A DNA stretch of 64,000 bases from positions 11,497,884 through 11,561,883 of the forward strand of contig CM052356.1 in the NCBI GenBank assembly GCA_028551475.1, written 5' to 3'. The stretch comes from Casuarina equisetifolia (lineage: Eukaryota > Streptophyta > Magnoliopsida > Fagales > Casuarinaceae). The notes below the pieces were generated by a model, which was not told the DNA's origin, did not search any database, and saw only the letters and a list, made by a program, of their open reading frames with translations. Position numbers and translations under genes: made by a program. This document shows, in pieces, positions 1-9,958 of this stretch (its first letter is position 1; each line of letters opens with the position of its first letter).

Positions 1-504
1 TATTTAACGAGGCTGCTCTGTGTGGTTGACTACATTTTACGGGATAGTCCATCACCCCGGCCTGCAGTAAATGCAATCAATTACCAAAAACCAACCGATG
101 TTCTCAAATACATATTCAAAACATTCATTGGTGAGGAAGTACCCGCTGGTTCTGAGACAACATATCCACTTGAGGCCCCGAAGATAGTTCACAGCCTCCC
201 AAGAGTAGTAACACCGCTTGTACCTTAAATTACAAACCCGTAACACGGCTTCAGAACCGAAATCTTCACAAGTTATAGAAGCCGAACTCCAATTCTCAGT
301 TTGGCCGCCGAGAAATTGTGACGAAGAGACTCAAAAAGTGATAATTTGATTGATTTTAAGTCTCATGTTGCTTAAATTAAAATCATCTCAAGCTCAATTG
401 AGTATAAGTTTTTGTTGTCATGCCCCATACACAAGAAATTAACACTGTAAAATTTCAGGTTCGTCCCTTTTCCACATTTTCTCGGCATCCAAGCAGAACA
501 TCAA
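1..504. other. No gene recognised; probable intron of the GATA/TIFY gene
   Basis: The exon at 571-879 ends in a splice donor reading leftward, so this stretch is most simply intron 1 of that minus-strand gene. I could not find the next TIFY exon here. A 68-codon plus-strand frame at 22-228 resembles no family I recognise. Confidence 0.45.
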
Positions 505-570
505 ATGAGACAAAAAGAAACCCTAAAGCAGAGAATCTACCAAGAAACAACAAAAATAGAAAAATCGCAC

Positions 571-879
571 CTTGTCAGGGGTAACAGAATCGAACACATA
601 GACCTGGCCTCGAAACGAGAGAGTAAGCTGACTTGTGCCGTCGGGACTCTGAATCGCCATGTCCGACGCTACACCAGCAGCACCATGACCGTACACAGCA
701 TCAGCAGTGACATCCTCGACGACACCAACGACTGCGCCGGTAGCGTCGTCGAGGGAGTGCGCTTCGTAGCGAATGTGAGGGTTGTCAATCGACTCAGTGC
801 CGGCACCAGAGACATCGTCGTCGTCGGCAGCCGGGGCAATCTGATTGGGCATGTTCAGGGGCTGGGCGTGTCCGTACAT
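571..879 (-). CDS. GATA transcription factor with TIFY (ZIM) domain, first coding exon
   Basis: This exon encodes the N-terminal 103 residues of a plant GATA24/25/28 (ZML-type) factor, a nuclear DNA-binding protein whose full form carries TIFY, CCT and GATA zinc-finger domains. The start MYGHAQPLNMPNQI, the acidic DDDD stretch at residues 19-22 and the block NPHIRYEAHSLDD are typical of the group. The TIFY core TLSFRG is at residues 86-91, followed by QVYVFDSVTPDK. The exon stops at a clean donor (ACAAG then GTGCGA on the minus strand, junction 571/570) in phase 0, inside the TIFY domain as in relatives. CCT and GATA exons would lie left of the window. No frame damage is visible, and GC content is high compared with the surroundings, as for a functional gene start. 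Plus-strand frames across it are shadows. Which paralog it is cannot be told. Confidence 0.85.
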
Positions 880-1320
880 TGGGTATTGTGGAATCCAAGC
901 GAGTATGGGTGGGGCATTAGAGACGCAAATCAGCTCCGCTGGAAAACCCTAACCCTAGGGGTTGAGTGAGCGGGACAGAGAGTTTTCAGTGAAAGAGAGG
1001 GAGTTGAGAATACAGGCCTGAGTAAGAAAAAGGGTGATTGTGTGTATGCCCTGCACTTGTGTTTGTGTAAGCGAAAGGGGGGAGAAGTGTTGCGTGGGGG
1101 TTTGTGTGTATGCGTTTGGGTTTCCGCCTGTACTTTGTGTATGTGAGTATGCTTGCGTGTGTGAATGTGTGTGAGAGAGAGCTCGGGACAGCACGGTGTG
1201 CAGGAAAAAGGAGCGACCCCCAAAAGTGCCGGTATTCCCGAAGGACGCACCCCGCGGGATATCGTGGCTTACTTTTTTTTTTTTTTAATAAATTCATTTT
1301 CATTTTCTTAGTGTTACGGA
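880..1320 (-). promoter_or_regulatory. 5' leader and proximal promoter region of the GATA/TIFY gene
   Basis: This is the region upstream of the ATG at 879 on the minus strand. It is strand-asymmetric: GT/GA-rich on the plus strand between about 965 and 1190, hence CA/CT-rich in the sense direction, as is common for plant 5' leaders. It ends at a T14 run (1272-1285). No TATA box or transcription start could be fixed. Confidence 0.4.
944..952. promoter_or_regulatory. telo-box (AAACCCTAA)
   Basis: A plus-strand AAACCCTAA, followed directly by CCCTA, lies 65 bp upstream of the GATA/TIFY start codon. Telo-boxes are common in 5' regions of plant genes expressed in dividing tissue. Function here is inferred from position only. 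Confidence 0.5.
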
Positions 1321-2040
1321 CTTAAATTTTACCTTAAAAAATCAACCGAGCGGGGAGTAAATAGGCTCTTTATGCCCTATATATAAGAAAATAAAACCTG
1401 TTATATTCTTAATCCATCCAAATTCACATTGTCTTTAATATAGCTAAGGCCTCTCACCTATTTCATCTTAGTGGCTTGTTTATTGTCTACCATACATTAG
1501 AATATAATAATCACAAACTATAAGATTGGATCACAATTTAGCTTTGACATCATTTGTCATGAACTTAAATTCCATTCTAAAAGGTAACTTAATAAAAGAA
1601 ATAATTAAACCCTTTTATTATGCTTACTTTTTGGAGGCAAAAGAATGAAATTTGCTATGCTAGGCCTATTAACTTCTATAATATTGATCTAAATTCATAC
1701 AAGGAAAGAATTGGTGAAGAAAGTTTTTCATGCTAGGGTTGTCGCATTCCTTTTAAGGTGACGTGTAAACCTATACACAAGAAGATCCTTCTATCGTTCT
1801 CCCCAAAAAAATCCAAAGGATATCATGGCACTAACTTCAACGTTCATGCCCTCTGTTCGTACTTGGGGAATTTAGGCTCGATCATCCACGTTTGTTCTCT
1901 ATTGCCCAAGTTTCCTTTAATTTATTTGGCATTCACTCCTACAATATTCAAATTCAACTTCCCCAGCCTTTAAGATTTCCCTTACATAATGCACCTTGAT
2001 GTCAAATGTGGTTGGTTCTTAAGTGCTAGGGTTGCTGGTC
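1321..2040. other. AT-rich intergenic DNA, no gene recognised
   Basis: A 71-codon frame at 1758-1973 has no recognisable motif. The right end abuts the truncated Ty3/gypsy fragment; some of this may be decayed element sequence that I cannot identify. Confidence 0.4.
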
Positions 2041-2047
2041 ATAGTTA

Positions 2048-4285
2048 TGCCTTGTTATGGCGGCATTGGAGTTGTACTGATGCAAGACAGACAGTCCATC
2101 GCTTACTTGAGCAAGGCCCTAGCCCCGAAACACTTGGGCCTCTCCACTTACGAGAAAGAGCTGTTAGCCATTGTCATGGCAGTCTAGAAATGGTAGTCCT
2201 ACTTATTGGGGAATCACTTCATTGTTCACACGGACCATAGTAGTCTTAAACACCTGTTAGAGTAGTGAGTTTTGACACCAACACAACATAAATGGCTCAC
2301 TAAATTATTGGGCTTCGATTATGAGATATAACACAAGAGAGGAATTAAAAACAAGGTGGTTGACGCTCTTTCCTGACTTTCACCCAGGGTTGATGATGCA
2401 AAATTACAAGCCCTATCAGTGTTGCAACCTGCATGGGTCTAGGAAGTTATCCAAAGCTATGATGGAGACACATACATCTAGCCTATTATTGCTGATTTAT
2501 TGGCTGATGTCGTGACCAGAACAAACTACAGCTTAGTGGGTGGCATTCTCAAGTTCAAAAATTGGGTCATAGTGGGCAAGCACAGGTCCTTAAGGGATAA
2601 GATAGTGTAGCAGCTCCATGACTCTGCCATTGGGGGTCATTTTGGTGTCTGTGGTACCTTAAAAAAGGATCTAGCATCAATTTTATTGGCCGCAGATGAA
2701 GCATACCATTGAGGTATGGATTGCTCAGTGTGATGTGTGCCAACGCTACAAGGGTGAGCGAGTTCCATTCTTGGGGTTACTACAACCCTTTCTAGTTTCC
2801 TCTCAAGCATGGTAAGACATTTCAATGGATTTTGTGGAAAGCCTTCTACATAGTGACAGCAAAGACACTATTCTGGTGGTGGTTGACCGGTTCACTAAAT
2901 ATGCTCACTTCATTGGGTTGAGTCATCCCTTCACGGCAGCATACGTGGCCTTAGCCTTCTTGGATGGAGTTGCCAAACTCCATGGTGTCCCCAACACCAT
3001 TGTAAGTGATTGTGATCCTATTTCCTCAACAAGTTTTGGGAGGAATTATTTCAGCTCTTGGGGGTCAAACTCTTGCGCAGCATAGCTTACCACCTACAAA
3101 CTGACGGTTAAACTGAATGGGTCAATCAATGCCTTAAGCAGTATCTATGCTGCTTTAGCAGGGAGAAGCCTAGGAAATGACACTTTTGGCTCACCCTCAC
3201 AAAATGGTGGTACAACACCAATTACCATACCACTTTAGGCATGACACCGTTTGAGGCTTTATATGGGTATCACCTCAAGCAGCCCCTTATACCATAATTG
3301 TGAACTCACAGGTAAGTTGGAGGTGGATGCATTCATGCAAGAATGTGCTGACCAGTTGGCCTTGGTCCACTCTAACCTGTTGAAGAGCTAGGCTCGCATG
3401 GTCTCCAAAGCCAATAAACACCGCTCGAAACACACCTTTGAAGTGGAGCATTTTGTGTACTTAAAAGTCCAACCATACCACCAGCTATCCCTCACTCAGC
3501 GCCGAGACCACAAGCGGTCCCCACGCTACTATAGGCCCTACATGATTTTGGAATGCATTGGGGAGGTTGTGTATTGCTTGGCCCTATCTCCGAAGGCCAA
3601 TATACACCCGATGTTCCATGTCTCCTGACTTAAACAAGCCATTGCTTGCAAGTGCAAGCTATATCCCGGCATCCCCTCATTGACGAAGAAGGCCAGCTGT
3701 TAGTGACACAAAAAGGTCCTCAGGAGTCGCATGGTTCATTGTGGAGATGTCCCGGTGTTGAGCTGCTCATCCAATGGTCAGAACACCTCAAGTATGAACC
3801 CACTTAGGAGGATGTCAAGTATATCCGGCGTCAATTTCCCTCCTTCAACCTTAACCCTTGCGGACAAGGGTCCTTTGAAGGGGTAAGGATTGTTAGGATC
3901 CTTCCTATTAGCAGAAGACACGTGGCTTAGTAAGGGTAGAGCAACATTTACGCCAGGGGCAGAGAAGGGAATTGGTAGCAAATTGAAGCGTAAAGGGCAG
4001 GAGCGCAAAATAGATCGGCATCGAAGAACCCTTGTTTGTATCTTTCCTTAGCTGCATCTTAGTGTAGTATTATCTGTAATGGTAGCTGCATAGTTAATCG
4101 TAGTCGCTAGGCCTTAGTGGTAACGTAGCAGTAGTGTAGTGTAGTTTCTGCCAGATATTGTTATTTGTGTTGTTTCTTTTGGAAGATTCTATATTTAGGA
4201 AATTGCTGCAATTATAGGGGAGACTCTGCCCGATTTTTCCCTTATTCTTGTTCTTGAGTGTTTAGATTGGTCTAGGCTTCTAACA
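2048..4285 (+). mobile_element. Ty3/gypsy chromovirus, 5'-truncated and decayed (RNase H - integrase - chromodomain - 3' LTR)
   Basis: The fragment opens inside the reverse transcriptase/RNase H region (SIAYLSKALAP at about 2095-2130; STYEKELLAIVMAV, then HTDHSSLKHLLE). A zinc-binding/GPY-type integrase region follows, with the core MDFVESLLHSDSKDTILVV at 2825 and VVDRFTKYAHF. The C-terminal part (3398-3628) reads RYYRPYMILECIGEVVY. A chromodomain-like tail at about 3776-3865 ends in QFPSFNL. Stops and frameshifts interrupt every module. Gag, protease and most of the reverse transcriptase are missing, as is a 5' LTR, so no target duplication can be tested. Parts that remain match the order of plant chromoviruses. 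Confidence 0.85.
3891..4285 (+). repeat. 3' LTR of the truncated Ty3/gypsy element
   Basis: Candidate LTR beginning TGTTAGGATCC just after a purine-rich stretch (GAAGGGGTAAGGA) and ending CTTCTAACA, which gives matching TGTTAG/CTAACA termini. It follows the chromodomain directly. The partner LTR is absent, so both edges are inferred from the termini. Confidence 0.55.
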
Positions 4286-4369
4286 GTCATTGACTACACA
4301 TCTACATCCTTGCGACCCTACCGTCAAGACCTAACAGGATGTGTTTGCAATATTTGGTTGACTGTTTAA

Positions 4370-4891
4370 TGTTAGGAGAATTCAACCAAGTCGCATCAAT
4401 CACACAAAGATTGAACACACAAATATAAGAATGCACACACCCAAACACAACAGATTTAAGAGGTTCGGAACATCATAATGTCCTACGTCCCCTGTAATCT
4501 TTTCTCATTAGATTTTCTCATACATTCCTTCTCTTTAAATAGGTATATCATGGATTCTCTCATGAACTTGAGTCCATGAGAGGGGCCTTCTTCAACAATT
4601 AGCCCCTCATGGAGACTTTCTTAATTCACCCACTAGGTTTTTCTATACTTCTCCTATTTATAGAGAAACCTTGAAGGAATCCTAGTTGAATACTATTAGG
4701 AAAACCTACTTCCACATAAGGATAAGAATCCTACTCCAACACTACTAGGAATAAGGATAAGAATCCTAATCCAACACTACTAGGAAATCCACTATATCTA
4801 GAAGATATTTCATAGTTCCACAATTACATAGAGACACCTAATTGTAATGACAATCATACCCTTTAACCTAATTGTTCCACCAATCCTAACA
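4370..4891 (-). repeat. 3' LTR of the TRIM/LARD-like element
   Basis: Identical in length to the copy at 5983-6504. On the minus strand it carries a TATA box, TATAAATAGG (4662-4653). A duplicated block of 35-bp period (ATAAGGATAAGAATCCTA at 4716 and 4751) lies inside it and is present in both LTRs, so it predates the insertion. Confidence 0.88.
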
Positions 4892-5911
4892 ATCTCCCTC
4901 TTGGAACAATTTAGTACAACATCCCTGCACCATAGGAAAATATAGAAAATCTCTTCAAATTATCAACTACACAACCATAATCTTTAATAAGAGAAAGATT
5001 GGAGAAACTCTCTTTAACTTCCACAGTTATAGTCTTTGGACAGAAAAAAAAAACTAAGGAAACTCTCTTCAACCACAATCTTTTAAAAGAGAAGATTGCA
5101 AAAAACTTTCTTTAACTTCTACAGCCACAATCTTTTTGATAGAGAAAGATTGGACAAAACTCTCTTCAAAATAAGCCCGCATCAACTATGCCATCTTGCC
5201 TTTTCTTTAAACCACCTTTCTTAGGTCATACCTCCTTAGGCACTTCCATTTCAGTCTCTTCTAGGTTTCACCTCTCCTAGGCCATGTTTCTTTCCAAGCA
5301 TCTGCACATCATCATGGGCTTCTTCCATCTAAATGTGTCCTCCACCATGAGGCCCTCAATAAAAGTAAAAATCATAGGACTTCCACAACAATTGAGATCA
5401 CTCTTCAAAATCCCTAACGAAGAGTCCACCTCCTATCTAGAATTGTTGGTGTTTTCCCGGAATCAATCGTCGGAGTCTCAATACACCTCATCTGAATATC
5501 GACAAACTTGAAAAATCTCAAATTTTTACTTCATCAATCACATCAACATAGGAACATCACGTCAACATAGGAGCATAACATGCTCCCCTTCAATCAACAA
5601 TTCATCAACAACTTCAACAAAGTGCTCCCCCTTAAACATCAATATCTCTACCATTCTCTATCATCTGATGCCACAACTTGAGCCAACTGCTCAGATATAG
5701 ATAGAGAGACATAGATCTGCACTTTGCAAACCTCAATCCACAACTCCAACAATGTATTCTAGTTAATCTACATCAATATCATCCAAAATCAAATTGGATT
5801 TAGGGAAAGAGAAAATCTCACCTTAAAACACATCAATATGCTTCTTCAACTGCATTCATCATATTCGATCTATCATCTTTGGTCCCGATCTTCCACGGTC
5901 CACGCTTACCG

Positions 5912-5986
5912 TACCACTTGTTAGAAACCAAACTTGTCTCCCATACCACTTGTTGGGATCCAAACCTGGCTCTGATACCACTTGTT
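5912..5986 (-). repeat. 32-bp-period array at the primer-binding site
   Basis: The plus-strand motif TACCACTTGTT occurs at 5912, 5944 and 5976, exactly 32 bp apart. The last copy spans the primer-binding site/LTR junction. The first two copies keep the junction-like bases but diverge across the tRNA-complementary part. Confidence 0.8.
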
Positions 5987-6504
5987 GGGAGAATTCAACC
6001 AAGTCGCATCAATCACACAGAGATTGAACACACAAATATAAGAATGCACACACCCAAACACAATAGATTTAAGAGGTTCAGAACATCATAATATCCTACG
6101 TCCCCTGTAGTCTTTTCTTATTAGATTTTCTCATACATTCCCTCTCTTCAAATAGGTATCTCATGGATTCTCTCATAAACTTGAGTCCATGAGAGAGGCC
6201 TTCTTCAACAATTAGCCCCCCATGGAGACTCTCTTAATTCGCTCATTAGGTTTCTCTATACTTCTCCTATTTATAAAGAAACCCTGAAGGAATCCTAGTT
6301 GAATACTATTAGGAAAACTTACTTCAACATAAGGATAAGAATCCTACTCCAACACTACTAGAAATAAGGATAAGAATCCTAATCCAACACTACTAGGAAA
6401 TTCACTATATCTAGAAGATATTTCCTAGTTCCACAATTACATAGAGACCCTTAATTGTAATGACAATCATACCCTTTAACCTAATTGTTTCACCAATCCT
6501 AACA
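5983..6504 (-). repeat. 5' LTR of the TRIM/LARD-like element
   Basis: Partner of 4370-4891. It is 5' by polarity because the tRNA-Met primer site lies immediately inside it at 5968-5980. The minus-strand TATA motif (TTTATAAATAGG, about 6276-6265) is conserved. Confidence 0.88.
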
Positions 6505-8165
6505 CTTAAGAGGTCAAAATTGGGTAATTGATGCTGACAAATTGCAAGTAAAGAAATGAACAAGAAAACGCCTAGAAAAAAATTGGAAAGATGATGCAGA
6601 AACTGAATTGAAGCAGACATATACCAAAATAGAGAGCAGAAATTGAGTGAAAAATATAAACTGAGCAAGTAACAATGGAAAATCCAAGTAGCATGACTGC
6701 AACCCCGACTTTAAAATAAGATTAACCATTTAAACTAAATATGATTTCCAGTGTTGCGCAAGTCCCAAAAAGCTAAATGGAAAAGACGAGACTGAACACA
6801 CCCATCGCGTGGTATAGCACTCTTTGTTCGAGTCCGGGATACCAATAACGCTAATTGAACGTGATCAGGCGTAGAGTAAGGGCTCCTGAACCAAAACATT
6901 TTAAAAAGCTTAAAAGAAGACGGTTGTCGGAATAAAATAAAAATACTTGAAGTCCGGAAAAGTTGAAGAAAGAAGCTAGTGAATGGTGGTTGTATGTTCA
7001 GCTTGTTTCTCATTAGAAAACTAAGAACATGATGTCATGATTGTTGTTTCCTCGCCTGCGTCGTTGCCCCAAGTTCAATGTTACATGGAGAAGGATTAAA
7101 CACCCATCATGTCTCCAACTCATTGCTTTATACTTGCCTCTAGATACGGAAAAGTAAAAATGAATTGGGACTTCGGATTACTAGTACATTCATTTATTTA
7201 TAGAGGCGGAAGCTGTGTTTGGTAAGCATAACATTTAATGTATTGCCCGGCACTTGCTTTGTATACTTTATCTCCAATTTGAAGACATCAGTCTATCAGC
7301 AGGGTTTGTTGAGTTTGAATTGCTTTTTCTTAACACTTTTTTTTTTTTTTTTTAAGTTTCCTTGTGTAGAGTCAATTAATCCTGTGTGTACGTGCCACCC
7401 ATCTTCCCCTCCAAAGGCATGAAAGGTGTCAATGTGACTTATCCAAAAGCTGTGACTGTGTCTAATTTGCTTTTTGTTTTTAAGCATTTTCATCTTGTAG
7501 AACTTATTTTGAGGAATAACCCAGCCACCTTTTGATTTAATCTTGTGCAATAAATATCCTCATGCTTTCTTTTCTTTCCTCCTCTTCTTCTTTTTCTTCT
7601 TCTTCTTTTTTTTTTTTTAGAAAAAGAGAAATTAGATTCCCTTTGTTCCTTTTTTGTAAGTGGGTTTGTAACTCTTGCGTGAAAAGAAAATGGGATGATT
7701 CATTCTTTACTTGAGGCCCAAGTCCAAAGGGGGACCACTCAAAGATTAAAAAAAAATTTCATTTAAGTTTTATCTTAGAGTTTTATCTCCAGCTGTGAGA
7801 TTATCTCATCTTGCACATGCTTCCCCACACAATTCTTCTCACACATTAAATATTATGGGGCTTAAGTTTACACAAGATAAAAGATAAATCAATTTAAGTC
7901 TAATACTGTATTAAAACACTTAAAAATTTAATATAAAAATTAAAAAAATATTTCTTTTATTTAAATTTTATATTAAAAAATTATATATGAGACTTTCTTA
8001 TTGTAAACAAGTATCCAGTTCCGTAAGGGTTTTTATTCATTAAAACCTTTGAGACAATATATAACCTGCCGTCCAAGGTACACGAGCAAAATCAGTTTTG
8101 CTGTCAGCGGCTCAATAGTTCGAAAGTTGCCATCTCTTAGTTTCTTCAGCCTTACCGGTATTGAA
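6505..8165. other. Intergenic DNA upstream of the ankyrin gene
   Basis: No gene recognised. A 92-codon minus-strand frame at 6735-7013 has no known motif. The right half is AT-rich, with homopolymer T and TTC runs near 7330-7350 and 7575-7620. The frame of the ankyrin gene is open back to 8049, but the preceding residues do not look like the family, so 8049-8165 is taken as 5' leader. Confidence 0.45.
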
Positions 8166-8668
8166 ATGGGAGGAGAGTATATGGCTTCCACCTCCGTGCC
8201 AACGCGCAGCATGTGGAGGATGAAGGAAAAGGAAGATTTGCTCGAGAAGGCCATGAAAGGTGAATGGGAAGAAGTTTTGGGCATATTTCGTAAACATCCG
8301 GAGGCTCCCACGACTCGGATCACCAGGGCAGTCGACACAGCATTACACATAGCTGTATCCGACAACCAAGAAGCAAGCGTCAAAAAACTTATAGAATCCA
8401 TCGTCGATCAAGACAGACGCAAAAAAGCTCTTGAAATTCAAAACGAACAAGGGTATACCCCTCTCCATTTTGCTGCATCAATGGGGAGTGTGTCTATGTG
8501 TGAGTTCATAGCAGGAGTTGATCCATCACTGGTGGCTATTCGTAATTCAAGGTAAGAAAGAAGCGTTCCTTTGTCTTCATCGCATCTGTGGCTCCCGTGC
8601 AGGGCAACACACCAGGAGGTCGGATGGTGACACTGTTCTTCACTGTGCCATTTCTAGAGAGTATTTCT
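8166..8668 (+). pseudogene. Ankyrin-PGG gene, N-terminal ankyrin exon(s)
   Basis: Residues after the start give a charged helix (MKEKEDLLEKAMKGEWEEV) and ankyrin repeats recognised by TALHIAVSDNQ and GYTPLHFAASMGS. At 8550 the frame ends in TAA, yet the next frame over, from 8551, continues as obvious family sequence (GKKEAFLCLHRICG, then DGDTVLHCAISREYF). The repeat that should link the two halves is missing, so this is a deletion, not only a slipped base. A perfect donor-like AAG/GTAAGA sits exactly at the break. The exon ends at a GTAAGT donor at 8669. Confidence 0.75.
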
Positions 8669-8832
8669 GTAAGTGTTGTAAATAAAATATAACTCTGTTT
8701 TCTAGTTTTACAAGTAGTTACGTATGATCTCTTAAATGTAGAAGGGGTCAAAGCAGCAAAGAAACAGAGTGACAGTTTAAGTAGTGAAGTACTTCGTGTA
8801 TGCTCAAACGTGTTCCATTTTGCCCTCGACAG

Positions 8833-8982
8833 ATTTGGCTTTTCAAATTACTCACTTGTGTAAGGATCAAGTAGATCTTATGAATGAGCAACATTTGAGA
8901 CCCCTCCATCTTCTAGCGAGCCAGCCTTCCAGTTTCAGAAGTGGTAGCGATTTTCGACTACTTTCCAAAATCATTTATGACT
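8833..8982 (+). pseudogene. Ankyrin-PGG gene, exon with LHLLAS repeat
   Basis: Bounded by a CGACAG acceptor and a GTAAGT donor. It encodes LAFQITHLCKDQVDLMNEQ, RPLHLLASQPSSFRSGS and SKIIYDC, a conserved stretch of this family. Its first 16 bases (ATTTGGCTTTTCA...) recur at about 9056 after an ACAG, a small duplicate of the acceptor region within the next intron. Confidence 0.7.
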
Positions 8983-9958
8983 GTAAGTATAACAATATTG
9001 TCACCTTGTTTAAAAAAAAAGAAAAAAAAATCTCTCAGACCTCCTGGCTTTAACAGATTTGGCTTTTCATGATGTGGGAGGAGTCACATATGGGTAATTA
9101 AAAAGGTATTTTAAGACTAATAAGGGTGTGGTGACCATTCTTTGTCGAGTGATCCTTTCTAGGATGAGTTCTCTTACATTCCTCCAGCTGCTTTTGGCCC
9201 ACTCTTTGAGGGCCCATCTTCAAGCACTGTATCCTTGGGACTGGTATCCCTTGGTGGTGACCAAATCTTGCAAGGTTGTTGCCCTTTGTGTAGACACGAA
9301 ATAGGACTGGCGAGGGGATTATAAGGCGGAGTCCCACCTCGGACAGCTAGACAAATATTTGGAATTTATAAAGTAGTGGTTTCCTTTTATTTAGCTAGCT
9401 TTTCTAGACGAGTTTTTCTTTTCACATTCTTTGGGGGCATCAGCCTCCTATTGTCTTTCGATGCTCTTGTTATCACATTGAAAATCTTAGAGGATTTAAT
9501 ATGGAGAGTTATGTATTTACTATCCTAATTTATCTTGCATACTATATTCCAAAATGTCAAGAACTATGTATGGTGTCATGCACGCAATAAATTTACCTTG
9601 TATCTCAAGACTGAATACTGAGCCTTTTTTTAGCTGTATCCACATGTACGTGACGAAATAAACTGCTACATATGGTGTATAATAATATAATAGGAAAACG
9701 GCTATACACATAGATGCCATAGTTGCATGAAATAATGCTTGTTTGTTGTGATACTTTCCTTCATCTCATTATGCAAAAAGATGTAAAAATTTCCCATCAA
9801 CCCATGTCATTTCCGTACAAATGACATAAAATGCATGTCATATGGAATTTTGAAATTCTTTTGCCGGCTTCTTTAGTTTCATAACATCACTCTTTTACCA
9901 CATAACTCACGTCTGGTGACGTGTATCACGATCTCTCGGCCTTGGTGTTATTTGTTAG

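Larger units (their letters stand above)
4370..6504 (-). mobile_element. Non-autonomous short LTR retrotransposon (TRIM/LARD-like), complete
   Basis: Two 522-bp direct repeats (4370-4891 and 5983-6504) bound a 1,091-bp interior. The repeats begin TGTTAGGA and TGTTGGGA and both end TCCTAACA. In the minus orientation the interior starts with TGGTATCAGAGCC (5980-5968), a primer-binding site for initiator tRNA-Met, and ends in a polypurine tract (CCAAGAGGGAGAT, 4904-4892) against the other LTR. Flanks are TTTAA on the left (4365-4369) and CTTAA on the right (6505-6509), a target duplication with one mismatch. No gag or pol motif is visible in either strand, so the element must be mobilised by a partner, probably Ty1/copia-type given the primer site. 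The LTRs differ by scattered substitutions, so insertion is not recent. Confidence 0.88.

Noticed and set aside
22..228. 68-codon plus-strand frame at the left edge
   Set aside because: No recognisable motif, and it lies in the expected intron of the GATA/TIFY gene.
505..969. 154-codon plus-strand frame
   Set aside because: It is the antisense shadow of the GATA/TIFY exon, whose minus-strand translation carries recognisable family motifs.
5912..5986. Spaced 32-bp repeats as a CRISPR array
   Set aside because: Plant nuclear context, only three units with a short core, and the units coincide with a retroelement primer site.
6815..6845. tRNA-like GTTCGAGTCC box
   Set aside because: Resembles a B box, but the upstream A-box-like text is too close and no cloverleaf stem pairs; no tRNA or SINE tail is evident.
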